Counted from the stretch's first letter, positions 9,240 through 17,972 are shown. The stretch is 64,000 bases of DNA from Desulforhopalus sp. IMCC35007 (GCF_005116575.1 NZ_SWCN01000005.1:186001-250000), one strand, 5' to 3'. Made by a program: numbers and translations. Notes: a model not told the origin generated them from the sequence alone.

Positions 9240-10760
9240 ATGGACACCATAGATAAAATTGAACTTACCTACCTCTCCTTAGAAGATCATGCCAACATAG
9301 TTGCCTTGATGGAGGATGAATACCGACATTTAGATGATTCAAGCTGGACATATCAGGAATTTTCAACACTTCTGAAGAAATTTCCCAAAGGTCAGGTCGG
9401 AATAAAGATAAATGGCAGTCTTGCCGGTTTCGCCCTCAGTATCGTCGTCGACTACAGTAAACTCGATGATTCTCATACCTATAAAGAAATAACTGGAAAT
9501 TATACGTTTGACACGCATGACGATGATGGAGATACGCTTTACGGCATAGATATCTTTATCCGTAAAAAATATCGGGGATTGAGACTCGGAAGACGTCTCT
9601 ATGAATTCAGGCAGGAGTTGTGTGAAGAACTTAATCTTAAAGGCATTATGTTTGGTGGAAGATTACCAAATTATAAAAAATATGCAGATAGACTCACTCC
9701 AAGAGAATACATAGCAAAGGTCAAGGCCAAAGAAATTCATGATCCTGTCTTGAACTTTCAACTCTCAAATGATTTTTATGTAAAAAGGGTGTTGCGAAAC
9801 TATCTTGAAGGCGATGTTGACAGCTGTGAATACGCATCGCTGATGGCATGGGATAATATTTATTATTCAAAGCCGTCAAAAAAACCAATGCCCCAAAAAA
9901 CGGTAATTCGCTTAGGGCTTATTCAATGGCAGGTTAGACCATTTAAGAATATTGAAGAGGTTCTGGAACAAGCTGAATATTTCGTGGACGCGGTATCGAA
10001 TTATAGAAGTGATTTTGCGTTGTTCCCTGAGTTCTTCAATGCACCGTTGATGGCGACGTTTAATCATCTTGGAGAAGCTCAGGCCATCAGAGAACTCGCC
10101 AAATTTACCCCGATCTTTGAAAAGGAATTTTCGCGTCTGGCTATTACCTATAACATCAATATTATAACTGGCAGCATGCCTGAGCTTATCGATAATAATC
10201 TGTATAATGTTGGTTTCGTGGCTAAAAGAGATGGAACAGTTGAGAAATACGAAAAAATACACGTTACTTCAGACGAGCAAAAAGTATGGGGATTGAAGGG
10301 ATCCAACAAATTAAAAACATTTAACACTGACTGTGGCAAAATAGGTGTACTCATCTGCTACGATAGTGAATTTCCGGAGCTGAGTAGAATTTTGGCACAG
10401 GATGGAATGAAAATTCTTTTTGTTCCTTTTCTGACGGATACGCAAAATTGTTATTCAAGAGTCAAAATCTGCGCCCAGGCAAGAGCAGTTGAAAACGAGT
10501 GTTATGTCGCTATTGCAGGTTGTGTTGGCAACCTGCCGCAAGTTGAGAACATGGATATTCAGTATGCGCAATCAGCAGTCTTCACCCCATGTGATTTTGC
10601 TTTTCCACCAGACGGCATTAAAGCACAATCCACTCCCAACACAGAAATGATACTTGTTGTAGATGTCGATCTGGAATTGTTGAATGAACTTCACAATGTG
10701 GGGAGTGTTACCAATCTCAAAGACAGACGCACCGATATCTACGAGATACGATTGAAGTAG
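9240..10760 (+). CDS. Bifunctional GNAT acetyltransferase / carbon-nitrogen hydrolase
   Basis: A 506-residue fusion. Residues 1-200 form a GNAT acetyltransferase, with the acetyl-CoA loop as RKKYRGLRLGRRLYEF. Residues 225-500 form a nitrilase/amidase domain with the full catalytic triad: Glu264 (FPEFF), Lys339 (YEKIH) and Cys373 (LICYDSEFPE). Known fusions of this kind exist in many bacteria; substrates are unproven, but an acetylation coupled to amide hydrolysis is suggested. The frame is open back to TTG 9066 and an ATG at 9102; the first 58 codons look unconserved, rich in basic and hydrophobic residues, so I chose the ATG at 9240 where the GNAT fold begins. Ribosome sites are weak for all three. 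It appears to be transcribed alone. Confidence 0.88.
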   Translation: MDTIDKIELTYLSLEDHANIVALMEDEYRHLDDSSWTYQEFSTLLKKFPKGQVGIKINGSLAGFALSIVVDYSKLDDSHTYKEITGNYTFDTHDDDGDTLYGIDIFIRKKYRGLRLGRRLYEFRQELCEELNLKGIMFGGRLPNYKKYADRLTPREYIAKVKAKEIHDPVLNFQLSNDFYVKRVLRNYLEGDVDSCEYASLMAWDNIYYSKPSKKPMPQKTVIRLGLIQWQVRPFKNIEEVLEQAEYFVDAVSNYRSDFALFPEFFNAPLMATFNHLGEAQAIRELAKFTPIFEKEFSRLAITYNINIITGSMPELIDNNLYNVGFVAKRDGTVEKYEKIHVTSDEQKVWGLKGSNKLKTFNTDCGKIGVLICYDSEFPELSRILAQDGMKILFVPFLTDTQNCYSRVKICAQARAVENECYVAIAGCVGNLPQVENMDIQYAQSAVFTPCDFAFPPDGIKAQSTPNTEMILVVDVDLELLNELHNVGSVTNLKDRRTDIYEIRLK

Positions 10761-11064
10761 GGGAGGGATTCCGTCAATTCTTTATAGAGACAGAACAGAT
10801 CTTCATGGAACTGACGGGATGGGAAGATCCGTTCTTTGATCGTTTTGATTTCAGAATCTATTTCTGGGAGTGTGATTAAAGAAATTATTTTCACATTGTT
10901 CAAAGACTCTGGATATTTGCACCTTGATAGAAGGGCTCAACCGGTCTTGATATTATTTGAATTAAAGTTTCCCTCGACAACATGTTTGCGGAACTGTTCC
11001 TCAGGGGAAATACCTACAGCTGTTTTAGACTCCCCCCGATTCTTCGGGGGGTACCTATGAGAAA
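10761..11064. terminator. Convergent intergenic region with GC-rich hairpin
   Basis: A 304-base gap between convergent genes with no credible coding. A perfect 8-bp GC-rich hairpin, CCCCCCGA (11032-11039) pairing with TCGGGGGG (11044-11051) around a 4-base loop, lies 13 bases after the stop of the leftward receiver gene. It is probably the terminator of the signalling operon, although the following T-tract is short. Confidence 0.6.
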
Positions 11065-11448
11065 TCATGTCGCAGCTGTGGCTTCGGTAATTTTTTTAAG
11101 GAGCAGGCTGAGCTCAACCGGTTTGATGATATAATCAATCGCACCAAGCGCCATCCCTTGATTTCCCAGGCTAAACGAGCCGTGGCCGGTCAGGATGATC
11201 ACTTTAAGCTCCTTATGGTTTTCCCGTAATTTGGCTAGAACCTCGAGGCCGTCGAGATCCGGCATTTGAAGATCTAGCAGGAGAAGATCTGGAACCTGGC
11301 TGGCGATCGCCTCAAGGGTTGCTTCCCCAGAATGAACTATTCTTGTAGTATAGCCCCGTAGTTCAAGCCTGGTGGCCAGTGTCGAGGCAAATTCTTCCTC
11401 GTCGTCAGCGATAAGAATATTAAAGTTGCTGTGATTGTCTTTATTCAT
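11065..11448 (-). CDS. Single-domain response regulator
   Basis: A 127-residue receiver with nothing after it. The acidic pocket is DDEEE near residue 15, the phosphoacceptor Asp is in LLLLDLQMPDLDG near 60, the switch Thr in ILTGHG near 86 and the Lys in IKPVE near 108. Its ATG overlaps the last 8 bases of the histidine-kinase gene, so it is translated with the kinase and is probably its phosphorylation partner. With no output domain it should act by protein contact or in a phosphorelay. It is the last gene of the leftward signalling operon. Confidence 0.92.
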   Translation of the reverse strand: MNKDNHSNFNILIADDEEEFASTLATRLELRGYTTRIVHSGEATLEAIASQVPDLLLLDLQMPDLDGLEVLAKLRENHKELKVIILTGHGSFSLGNQGMALGAIDYIIKPVELSLLLKKITEATAAT

Positions 11449-13165
11449 TGTTTTGGTTTTGTAGTGGAATGGTTATTGTGAATGTGGTTCCTTGGCCAAG
11501 GCGGGATTGTACACCGATATCTCCACCTAATTTCTTGACAAGTCCATATGTTATTGACAATCCGAGACCTGTTCCTTTTCCTGTCTCCTTGGTCGTGTAA
11601 AAAGGCTCAAATATGTTTGGCAGTACTTCTTCAGCTATCCCCGGACCATTATCTTCTATGCTTATCTGCAGGTCAGACCCTGCTGCTTGGGAGCGTATCC
11701 GGATGAGTCCATTTTTACCAATGGCATCTATCGCATTGTTGATAATATTAAGAAAAATTTGTTGTAACTGAACCCGATCACTTGTGGCCAGTGGTAACTT
11801 ATCATCAAGATCAAGATCAAGACCTATCCTGTTATACAACATTGCATTTTCAAGAAACTGTAAGACTTCACGGATGACTTCATTTATATCAAGTTGTTCT
11901 GGGTGGACCTCTGTTCGTCTGGCAAAGCCCAGCAACCTGTGGGTGATAACTTTACAACGGTCAACACTCTGATTTACTGCCTGCAGACTTTTCAGGATTG
12001 TTCCTTTGTGGTCGAAGTCATCCTCTGACATTGCCAGAATATCCTCAATAAGGCCTATTTTTTGGTCAATGATCGCGAGCGGATTATTGATCTCATGACC
12101 AACACCTGCGGCAAGCCTGCCGATGGAGGCAAGTTTGTTCGTATGTTCAGCTTTTGTAATCATTGCCAGCTGGGTTTCGTCTGATTTCCGGATCAAGTTT
12201 GTCAGTAGTCTAACAAGGCTAAGGCTAACGATTAAGCTGATAATCAGGCAAGCCAGAATGATTTGGAAGAGACGACTCTGAAATCTTTTCCAGTCATTTT
12301 GGTGAATATACTGTTTTTCGACAAGCACCAGATTCCAGGGACTGCCTTGTATTGCTCCAACTGCTTTAAAGATATTCTCGCCACTCTCAGAAAAGCTACG
12401 CTGAATTCCTGGTTTGATTGAGTATTTGAATTGGGAGTGAATTTTCCCAAAATAGAGCGACGATGTCTGCAACCTGCCCTGGTTGTCCACGAGAAAGAGA
12501 TCATTCGTGGCATTACTTTTGATGGTATTGGTAAATTGCTGCAGGGCTGCGGCATCAATGGTAGCTCTCAGCACCCATCTAGACTGGGTTTTCGGGTCAT
12601 AGTTACCAACAGCAATGGCAAAGTGGGCAACACCCCTGTTGCCGGTATACACGTCGCTGACATACACCTCCTGATCAAAGGTTTTCTTAAACCACTCTTC
12701 ACTGGAGTAGTCAGTACCCTGGAGGTCATAATTGCCGTAATATGCCTGCTGGATCCCACGTTCATCAATCACCCCAAGATCTGCAAGTAAGGGATAATAA
12801 GATTGGATCCGGGTAAAAAGCTGTTCCAGCTGATTACCTGAGATCAGTTCGAGAAAACGATCTTGTTTCGCTGCAAACTGAATAACCGTTTTGAGACTTT
12901 CAATCATGTGCTCTATGGATTGTATGGAACGATCAAGCTGCCATTCAAGTTGTTCTTCTTCTGATATTTGCAACAGGTCCTGGTAGTTGTAATAGCCAAT
13001 GCCACCTGCCAGCAAAAGAGGCAGCATGGCCATACCGAACATGGTGGAGAAGAGAATAGTACGCAATTGCTTGTAACTTCTTTTTTTCAGCCCGAGATCA
13101 AAAAAACTCTTGAAGACGTTTGGGCTCAGCTTGGAAATTACAGCTTCGCGTTTATTTGCTTTCAT
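11441..13165 (-). CDS. Membrane sensor histidine kinase (dCACHE, NtrB-like core)
   Basis: A 574-residue sensor kinase. One membrane helix at about 35-58, an extracytoplasmic double-CACHE-like domain at 60-295, a second helix at 299-323, then a dimerisation domain with phosphoacceptor His357 in GVGHEINNPL and an ATPase domain with N, G1 (DNGPGI) and G2 (GKGTGLGLS) boxes. The HEINNPL signature is typical of kinases that serve sigma-54 activators (NtrB/ZraS type). The frame is open to 13276, but GAGAGG lies 9 bases before the ATG at 13165, which overlaps the NifX-like gene by 14 bases. The ligand is unknown; the CACHE domain suggests a small periplasmic molecule. Confidence 0.9.
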   Translation of the reverse strand: MKANKREAVISKLSPNVFKSFFDLGLKKRSYKQLRTILFSTMFGMAMLPLLLAGGIGYYNYQDLLQISEEEQLEWQLDRSIQSIEHMIESLKTVIQFAAKQDRFLELISGNQLEQLFTRIQSYYPLLADLGVIDERGIQQAYYGNYDLQGTDYSSEEWFKKTFDQEVYVSDVYTGNRGVAHFAIAVGNYDPKTQSRWVLRATIDAAALQQFTNTIKSNATNDLFLVDNQGRLQTSSLYFGKIHSQFKYSIKPGIQRSFSESGENIFKAVGAIQGSPWNLVLVEKQYIHQNDWKRFQSRLFQIILACLIISLIVSLSLVRLLTNLIRKSDETQLAMITKAEHTNKLASIGRLAAGVGHEINNPLAIIDQKIGLIEDILAMSEDDFDHKGTILKSLQAVNQSVDRCKVITHRLLGFARRTEVHPEQLDINEVIREVLQFLENAMLYNRIGLDLDLDDKLPLATSDRVQLQQIFLNIINNAIDAIGKNGLIRIRSQAAGSDLQISIEDNGPGIAEEVLPNIFEPFYTTKETGKGTGLGLSITYGLVKKLGGDIGVQSRLGQGTTFTITIPLQNQNNE

Positions 13166-13517
13166 AAGAAGAGGCCTCTCTTTCATCTGGATAAAGGACG
13201 GCCCCCTGCTGCAAGGTGCCATCAAGTATTTTTTCAAGAGCCGTCTGCCAGTTACCGATGATTCCGTCCAGCACATTTACCTTTTTCCAGAGGAGGAAGT
13301 TGTAATGCAACTCCTCGATACCATTGCAGACCAAGGATGTAATGTGCTCTTCAACGATCATCTGGCATAACCCTTCATCAGAGGCCCGGTCCATAATTAT
13401 GGTTTTGGGCTCCCCAAGCAAGGTGCCATTGTTATATTGAACAATGAGAATTTCAGTAGCTAAATCAAATCTTGGAGCTACAAAATCGCCTCGAATGGGC
13501 ATCATTAATTTATTCAC
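13152..13517 (-). CDS. NifX/NifB-like dinitrogenase cofactor-family domain protein
   Basis: A 121-residue protein that resembles the dinitrogenase iron-molybdenum cofactor family (NifX, NafY, C-terminal NifB): an N-terminal MMPIRGDFVAPRFDLATEIL strand, a central ITSLVCNGIEE turn and a late VNVLDGIIGNWQTALEKIL segment. Family members bind metal-sulfur clusters or small metal cofactors; no nitrogenase gene lies in the window, and stand-alone homologues are common in sulfate reducers. It sits between the sigma-54 activator and the histidine kinase, overlapping the latter by 14 bases, so I infer a sensory or regulatory use, possibly metal-cluster sensing. Only one Cys is visible in the core. Confidence 0.75.
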   Translation of the reverse strand: MNKLMMPIRGDFVAPRFDLATEILIVQYNNGTLLGEPKTIIMDRASDEGLCQMIVEEHITSLVCNGIEELHYNFLLWKKVNVLDGIIGNWQTALEKILDGTLQQGAVLYPDEREASSYESK

Positions 13518-13649
13518 AAAAGAACCTCTTAGCTTGTATGTACGATGGGCTGATTGCCTGAAGGTTTATAAAGCATCCGGCAGAACCTCGTCAGAACCAT
13601 GTGTGTTGATGTCGAATAAACCAATGCGTTGGTGTATGCCTCATTTTTC

Positions 13650-15053
13650 TCAGGGAAGCAGACCGTATTTTTTCATCTTGCGCCAGAGCTTCATCCGCGT
13701 CCATTCAAGATCCGACGCTGCCAGCTTTCTACTGCTGTTATGTTTTTTTAAGGTATCGATGATCATTTGGCGTTCGATATCACTCCAGCTCTCAGGTGTT
13801 TTTTCCGGTAAAACCACCAAAGAAGGTGGCCTTTCCTGGGGCTGTGATGTTTGGTGATTAATGTGGTTTATCTCATCGTCTCCTGCTGCAACGGGGCTAT
13901 CAGCGACTGGTTCAAAAATATAACCCGGCAAATGTTCGAGGCCTACCTTCTTTTTTTTGCACATGTTCACGGCATACTCAATAATATTACTCAGCTCCCT
14001 GACATTTCCGGGATATTTATAACCGAGTAAAGTTTCCATTGCCTCAGAGGTGAAGCCAGCTATGTTTCTTCCCAAGCCCGTCATGAACTTATTCAGGAAA
14101 TGATCAAGCAGGTACCGTATGTCTACGTCTCTCTCGCGAAGGGGCGGGAGGTGAATATATAGGACATTCAGACGGTAAAAAAGATCTTCCCGGAACATTT
14201 TCTTTTTTACCTGTTCCCGGAGTGAGCGATGGGTTGCAGCGATGATTCGAACATCAACGCTGATAATCTGTTCACCACCTATTGGGTAAAACCGTTTGTC
14301 GTCAAGGACAGAAAGCAATTTCACCTGCAACTGAAGGGGCATATCTCCGATTTCGGTCAGAAACAGGGTGCCCCTGTCAGCCAGTTTAAACATTCCTGCT
14401 TTATTGCGTGTTGCCCCAGTAAATGCACCTTTTGTGTGACCAAAGAGCTCAGATTCGAGAAGGTCAGCGGGAAGGGCACCGCAGTTTATTTTAATAAATG
14501 GAAACCGGGCCCTGGGTGAGTGGTTGTGAATGATCTCGGCAATTTTATCTTTGCCTGTACCTGTTTCACCTGTTATCAGGGCTGAAGCATCGGTTTGCGA
14601 TATGAGCGGTATTTTGTTAAATACCTGTTGCATCTTGGGGCTGTAGCCAATTATTCCAGCTGACGAAAAACTCTTGTTGCTTTGTTCTTTTTTAATCTCT
14701 TCAACGTGCAACACTTCCGCGACAACAAGCAAGCCACTTCTCACATTTTCACTATTTGAAAGAGGGGATATATGGTAGTGGACCGGGATCTTGCGTCGAT
14801 AGCAATTGAGAATATCTCCCTCTGTGGACACAGGCTCTCCTGTTTCCATGACTGACTTAAACAGCCGGTCTCTGCTGTTGCCAACATTACTGCGTAACAC
14901 CAGTTCACTGTGAATCCCACGGACCTCATCAGTAACGTGGCCACACATTGCTTCCATGAGCCGGTTCATATCAATGATTCTAAAGATATGGTCAAGAATC
15001 ATGGCTGGACATGGTATCCCCTCAAGGAGGGATTTTATGTCCGGAGTAAACAT
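13650..15053 (-). CDS. PAS-type sigma-54-dependent activator with altered Walker B
   Basis: A 467-residue bacterial enhancer-binding protein. Residues 1-120 form a PAS domain in place of a receiver. The AAA+ domain (about 132-380) has Walker A GETGTGKD at 162-169, the sigma-54 contact loop GAFTGA at 209-214, the arginine-finger region REDLFYRL near 288 and sensor II GNVREL at 349-354. Walker B reads GTLFLTEIGDM: Thr233 replaces the otherwise near-invariant Asp before Glu234 (codon at 14355-14357). A Fis-type helix-turn-helix closes the protein (425-467). It should open sigma-54 promoters, although loss of the Mg-coordinating Asp may weaken ATP hydrolysis. It lies in the signalling operon divergent from a sigma-54 promoter. 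Confidence 0.93.
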   Translation of the reverse strand: MFTPDIKSLLEGIPCPAMILDHIFRIIDMNRLMEAMCGHVTDEVRGIHSELVLRSNVGNSRDRLFKSVMETGEPVSTEGDILNCYRRKIPVHYHISPLSNSENVRSGLLVVAEVLHVEEIKKEQSNKSFSSAGIIGYSPKMQQVFNKIPLISQTDASALITGETGTGKDKIAEIIHNHSPRARFPFIKINCGALPADLLESELFGHTKGAFTGATRNKAGMFKLADRGTLFLTEIGDMPLQLQVKLLSVLDDKRFYPIGGEQIISVDVRIIAATHRSLREQVKKKMFREDLFYRLNVLYIHLPPLRERDVDIRYLLDHFLNKFMTGLGRNIAGFTSEAMETLLGYKYPGNVRELSNIIEYAVNMCKKKKVGLEHLPGYIFEPVADSPVAAGDDEINHINHQTSQPQERPPSLVVLPEKTPESWSDIERQMIIDTLKKHNSSRKLAASDLEWTRMKLWRKMKKYGLLP

Positions 15054-15155
15054 AATACCTCTTGCACATGCCGCCTGGTTATCAAAAATGATCTCGATCT
15101 TTGTTTGTTGGCAGGTCGCGTATTGAACAAGATGTTACACAGCGGAGATACCATT

Positions 15156-15596
15156 TCACCAGCCTCTACTTTTGATAATGTTTTCAATCTCCTTTTTGGA
15201 TTGTTTCTGTAAGATGACAACTCTTTTTTTATGGGCTTCTTCAATCTTGTGAAGTAGAGCGGTTATGTCGACCGGTTTCTCCAGCAGGTCCTCTGCTCCG
15301 ATTTTCATCGCTTTGACACTGCTTTGAACAGAGGCATGACCTGTGAGAATAATAATTTCTGCATCGGGGTGATTTTCCTTAATGCGCTGCAAGGTTTCCA
15401 GGCCATCCATGCCGGGCATGGAAAGATCAAGTATTATGACGTCAAAAGAGTGTTCATCAACCATCTGGACTGCGTCTTCACCCCGGTTGACTGTTTTCAC
15501 CTTGAGATTTCGGGCCTCAAGTCTTTTGGAAAGAGCATCGGTGAAATCCTCTTCATCATCGACCAGAAGTACTTTTGCGTGCAGTTCTTTGTCCAC
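15156..15596 (-). CDS. Response regulator, single receiver with basic tail
   Basis: A 146-residue receiver protein. The acidic pair is in LLVDDEEDF near 11, the phosphoacceptor Asp in VIILDLSMPG near 55, the switch residue in ILTGHA and the Lys in LEKPVD. A short Lys-rich helical tail (KKRVVILQKQSKKEIENI) follows but no known output domain. The frame is open to 15665, yet an AGGAGG six bases before a GTG at 15596 marks the start and removes an overlap with the upstream gene. It sits between the cytidylate-kinase-like/receiver gene and the sigma-54 activator, so it may relay phosphate within this operon. Confidence 0.9.
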   Translation of the reverse strand: MDKELHAKVLLVDDEEDFTDALSKRLEARNLKVKTVNRGEDAVQMVDEHSFDVIILDLSMPGMDGLETLQRIKENHPDAEIIILTGHASVQSSVKAMKIGAEDLLEKPVDITALLHKIEEAHKKRVVILQKQSKKEIENIIKSRGW

Positions 15597-15612
15597 TTGT
15601 ATCCTCCTTTTA

Positions 15613-16848
15613 TCAGCCTTTTTTCGAGGTAAGGTTTTTACCAACTGCAGCGGCTGCCTTTTCACTTGCAGCTTTTATTGTGGCTGACAATTCTTCGATA
15701 TCTACGGGTTTGTTCATGTAGGCAAAGGCGCCTAACTCCATACACTGTTGCATGTCATCCATGGTCCCATGGCCCGTCAGAACAATAACTTCCACTTCCG
15801 GCGCGAGTTCTTTTGTCTGGCGCAGCACCTCAACCCCGTGGAGACCAGGCATTTTTAAATCGAGAACCATCACATCTGGCTGGTCTTCATTCACCAGCTC
15901 AAGTGCAGCCTCACCATCATACACCCCATAGGTTCCAACATCACGGCTGATTAAGCGCTCGGAGACTGTTTGGACAAACTCTTTTTCGTCATCAACAAAG
16001 AGGACCTTGGAAGGCAGTTCGAATTTCTGTCGCCGGTAGATAGAGTTTTTTGCACCGGGGCTTTGTTTGACGGTGATTTTACCCACACCTTCCACCTGAC
16101 GGGCTAGGTCAGAAAGCTCTTCCTCGAGTTTTCGGAGATTAAAAACATCCTCCTCGACGGTCAGAGTGACATCACGATTTACCACAACTATACCAATTTT
16201 ATGACCTTTTTCGAGAAGTATGTGTTCGATTTCTGTCATTAACAACATGTCGCTGACAGCTTGTTGTGACTCATTGGTATGCAATACGGAAGTTGTGTGA
16301 AAACACTTTATAATAGTTTCCACCAATTCGGTTTCAGTTTTCTGAGCCACAGGAATGACCAGATCGTAAAGAGAGCTTTCGTATGCCTCTTTGTTAAAGA
16401 GAAAATCAGTCCAGCCATAGGCCAATTTATCAAATTCTTTTCTTGATTTCTGGGCCTGTTTTTCGCTCATTCCAACGGATCTAGCGTAGGAAACACGCTC
16501 TGCATGGGGAGCCACAACCAACACCTTGAGAACGTGACTGATGCTGGCGGGAATGAGTGAGGTGAGAAATCCATCAAAAAGCCATTGATGAGTGCTATTC
16601 AGCTTCTGGTACAGGGTGTGTCTGAACATGTTGATCAGCTTTTCTCTTTCCAGGGTAAACTTGTTGAACACAGAAGTTTTCCCGAACATTGCGTTTCTCA
16701 ACTTGTCTTCACTGATGCCAAATTCTGCGGCAGTATCAGTTATCAGATTGTCGTCAGTGTAAATTTTCAAGGTCAACCTGTGAGCTAATTCTTTGGCAAT
16801 GTTTTCGGCTGGGGTATGGCGACATGGAAATATAGCTATTGATGACAT
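15613..16848 (-). CDS. Cytidylate-kinase-like protein fused to a receiver domain
   Basis: A 411-residue three-part protein. Residues 1-190 resemble the cytidylate-kinase-like family but the first loop reads MSSIAIFPCRHTPAENIAKE and lacks a clear GxxGxGKS P-loop, so catalysis is doubtful. Residues 205-255 (VNRDVTLTVEEDVFNLRKLE) look like a BON-type domain. Residues 283-400 form a receiver with VDDEKEF, phosphoacceptor Asp in MVLDLKMPG, TGHG and NKPVD. It is the first gene of the leftward signalling operon. The kinase-like part may bind a nucleotide as a signal. I know of similar fusions in Desulfobacterota but not of an established function. Confidence 0.82.
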   Translation of the reverse strand: MSSIAIFPCRHTPAENIAKELAHRLTLKIYTDDNLITDTAAEFGISEDKLRNAMFGKTSVFNKFTLEREKLINMFRHTLYQKLNSTHQWLFDGFLTSLIPASISHVLKVLVVAPHAERVSYARSVGMSEKQAQKSRKEFDKLAYGWTDFLFNKEAYESSLYDLVIPVAQKTETELVETIIKCFHTTSVLHTNESQQAVSDMLLMTEIEHILLEKGHKIGIVVVNRDVTLTVEEDVFNLRKLEEELSDLARQVEGVGKITVKQSPGAKNSIYRRQKFELPSKVLFVDDEKEFVQTVSERLISRDVGTYGVYDGEAALELVNEDQPDVMVLDLKMPGLHGVEVLRQTKELAPEVEVIVLTGHGTMDDMQQCMELGAFAYMNKPVDIEELSATIKAASEKAAAAVGKNLTSKKG

Positions 16849-17406
16849 GGTTACCTCTTTGAAATTATTTTGAGCATATCAGTGTAACTGACGGGTTGAT
16901 GTAACAATCTTTAAATGGTTATAGCACCAATCATGCCATAAACGATAAAATAGTTAATAATATATTAATATCAGTAACCTACCTGTGATTCTTGTGGAAA
17001 TAGCAGGGCAGTCGTGTGGTCGTTTGATGTAACATGTAACGAAAAGTAACGATACGTTTCGTTTTTGAATGTATTGTGAGCTTTGAGCACTGTAAAGTTA
17101 TGTTTATACGATTAATATCAATTTGTGGTCTCACTGTTTTTTTTCGTTACCAAGTTAACTTTGATTGTCAATCTGTCTGTAGTGTAACATAAAACAACGA
17201 TATGTAACATGAAGGTGAGGGCGCTGCTCGCGTTCTTTATAGGCAACACAGCTTGATAATCTGCTTATGTGATTGATATGGATAGTATATTTCAAAAATA
17301 ATCGGAGGTGGATCGTGTTTTGCAATATTTGTGTTAGGCCTGTTGTTTTGAAGATGTTCCTGCTGAGAAGGAACCCTTTCAAAGAAATCAAATTTATGGA
17401 GAAGCC
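16849..17406. promoter_or_regulatory. Divergent control region with TGTAAC motif array
   Basis: This 558-base AT-rich gap separates the leftward signalling operon from the rightward transporter operon. TGTAAC occurs at 16883-16888, 16900-16905, 17028-17033, 17035-17040, 17183-17188 and 17203-17208; AGTAAC at 17045-17050 and the inverted form CGTTAC at 17144-17149 add to the array. The pairs are spaced 17, 7 and 20 bases apart. The pair at 17183-17208 lies about 100-125 bases before the sigma-54 promoter, the usual distance for an enhancer-binding protein, and the pair at 16883-16905 lies just upstream of the leftward operon. No coding is seen. Confidence 0.6.
17309..17325 (+). promoter_or_regulatory. 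Sigma-54 (-24/-12) promoter for CBS-DASS-NhaD operon
   Basis: The sequence TGGATCGTGTTTTGCAA has GG (17310-17311) and GC (17322-17323) exactly 10 bases apart and the TTGCA -12 block of the consensus; the CAC after GG is replaced by ATC. It lies about 80 bases before the CBS gene. A sigma-54 activator gene is encoded in the adjacent divergent operon, which supports the call. Confidence 0.65.
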
Positions 17407-17931
17407 ATGAGCAATATTACCCCCAATGTTCAGAAAATTATGATTCCAATTGACAGCTATCCTTGCATACGTGTGGAGGAACCTATTGGAAGCGGTGTGG
17501 CTCTGTTATTACAGCACAGTTCTGCAGATAACCAGCACCTTCACTACGAAGAACTGCTCGTGTTAGACACCAATGATAACCTGGTTGGTATGTTGAATAT
17601 CACCAATATATTATCAAGCTTCTTTCCATCGATACTGGGACAACTTCCCGACCAGATGTACGCTGGCAAAAAACAGGCTTTTACCGACCTCTCGGTTTTG
17701 CTGGGAGAAAATTTCCGTGTTGAATGTAGAAGGCAGGCATCTACCTCCATCCGTCAATATATGCGCAAACCGCATAATCCCATTGAGGGCTCCATGTCTT
17801 TGCTGCATGCATTGGAAATAATGATAAAGGACCAGGAAAGTATCCTGCCGGTTACTGAAAACGGTATCCTTGCCGGGGCGGTCAGGATGGCTGATATTTT
17901 TCGGATGCTTGGCAGTTACTGCACCATATAG
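17407..17931 (+). CDS. Two-CBS-domain protein
   Basis: A 174-residue cytoplasmic protein made of two CBS-like halves (about 8-70 and 108-172), each ending in a hydrophobic G-x-L-N/V-x-(I/M)-D/N pattern: NLVGMLNITNIL and GILAGAVRMADIF. CBS pairs bind adenine nucleotides and gate partner proteins. It is the first gene of an operon with a DASS carrier 41 bases downstream and NhaD after that, so I infer that it senses energy state and controls the carrier. The ATG is preceded by GGAG at 5 bases. Transcription is likely sigma-54 dependent. Confidence 0.82.
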   Translation: MSNITPNVQKIMIPIDSYPCIRVEEPIGSGVALLLQHSSADNQHLHYEELLVLDTNDNLVGMLNITNILSSFFPSILGQLPDQMYAGKKQAFTDLSVLLGENFRVECRRQASTSIRQYMRKPHNPIEGSMSLLHALEIMIKDQESILPVTENGILAGAVRMADIFRMLGSYCTI

Positions 17932-17972
17932 GTTGGGGAACTCTTTTAGGCTTAAGTGAACAGGGTATTAGC

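Noticed and set aside
13152-13517. Nitrogen-fixation locus
   Set aside because: Only a NifX-like domain is present; no nitrogenase structural or assembly genes are in the window.
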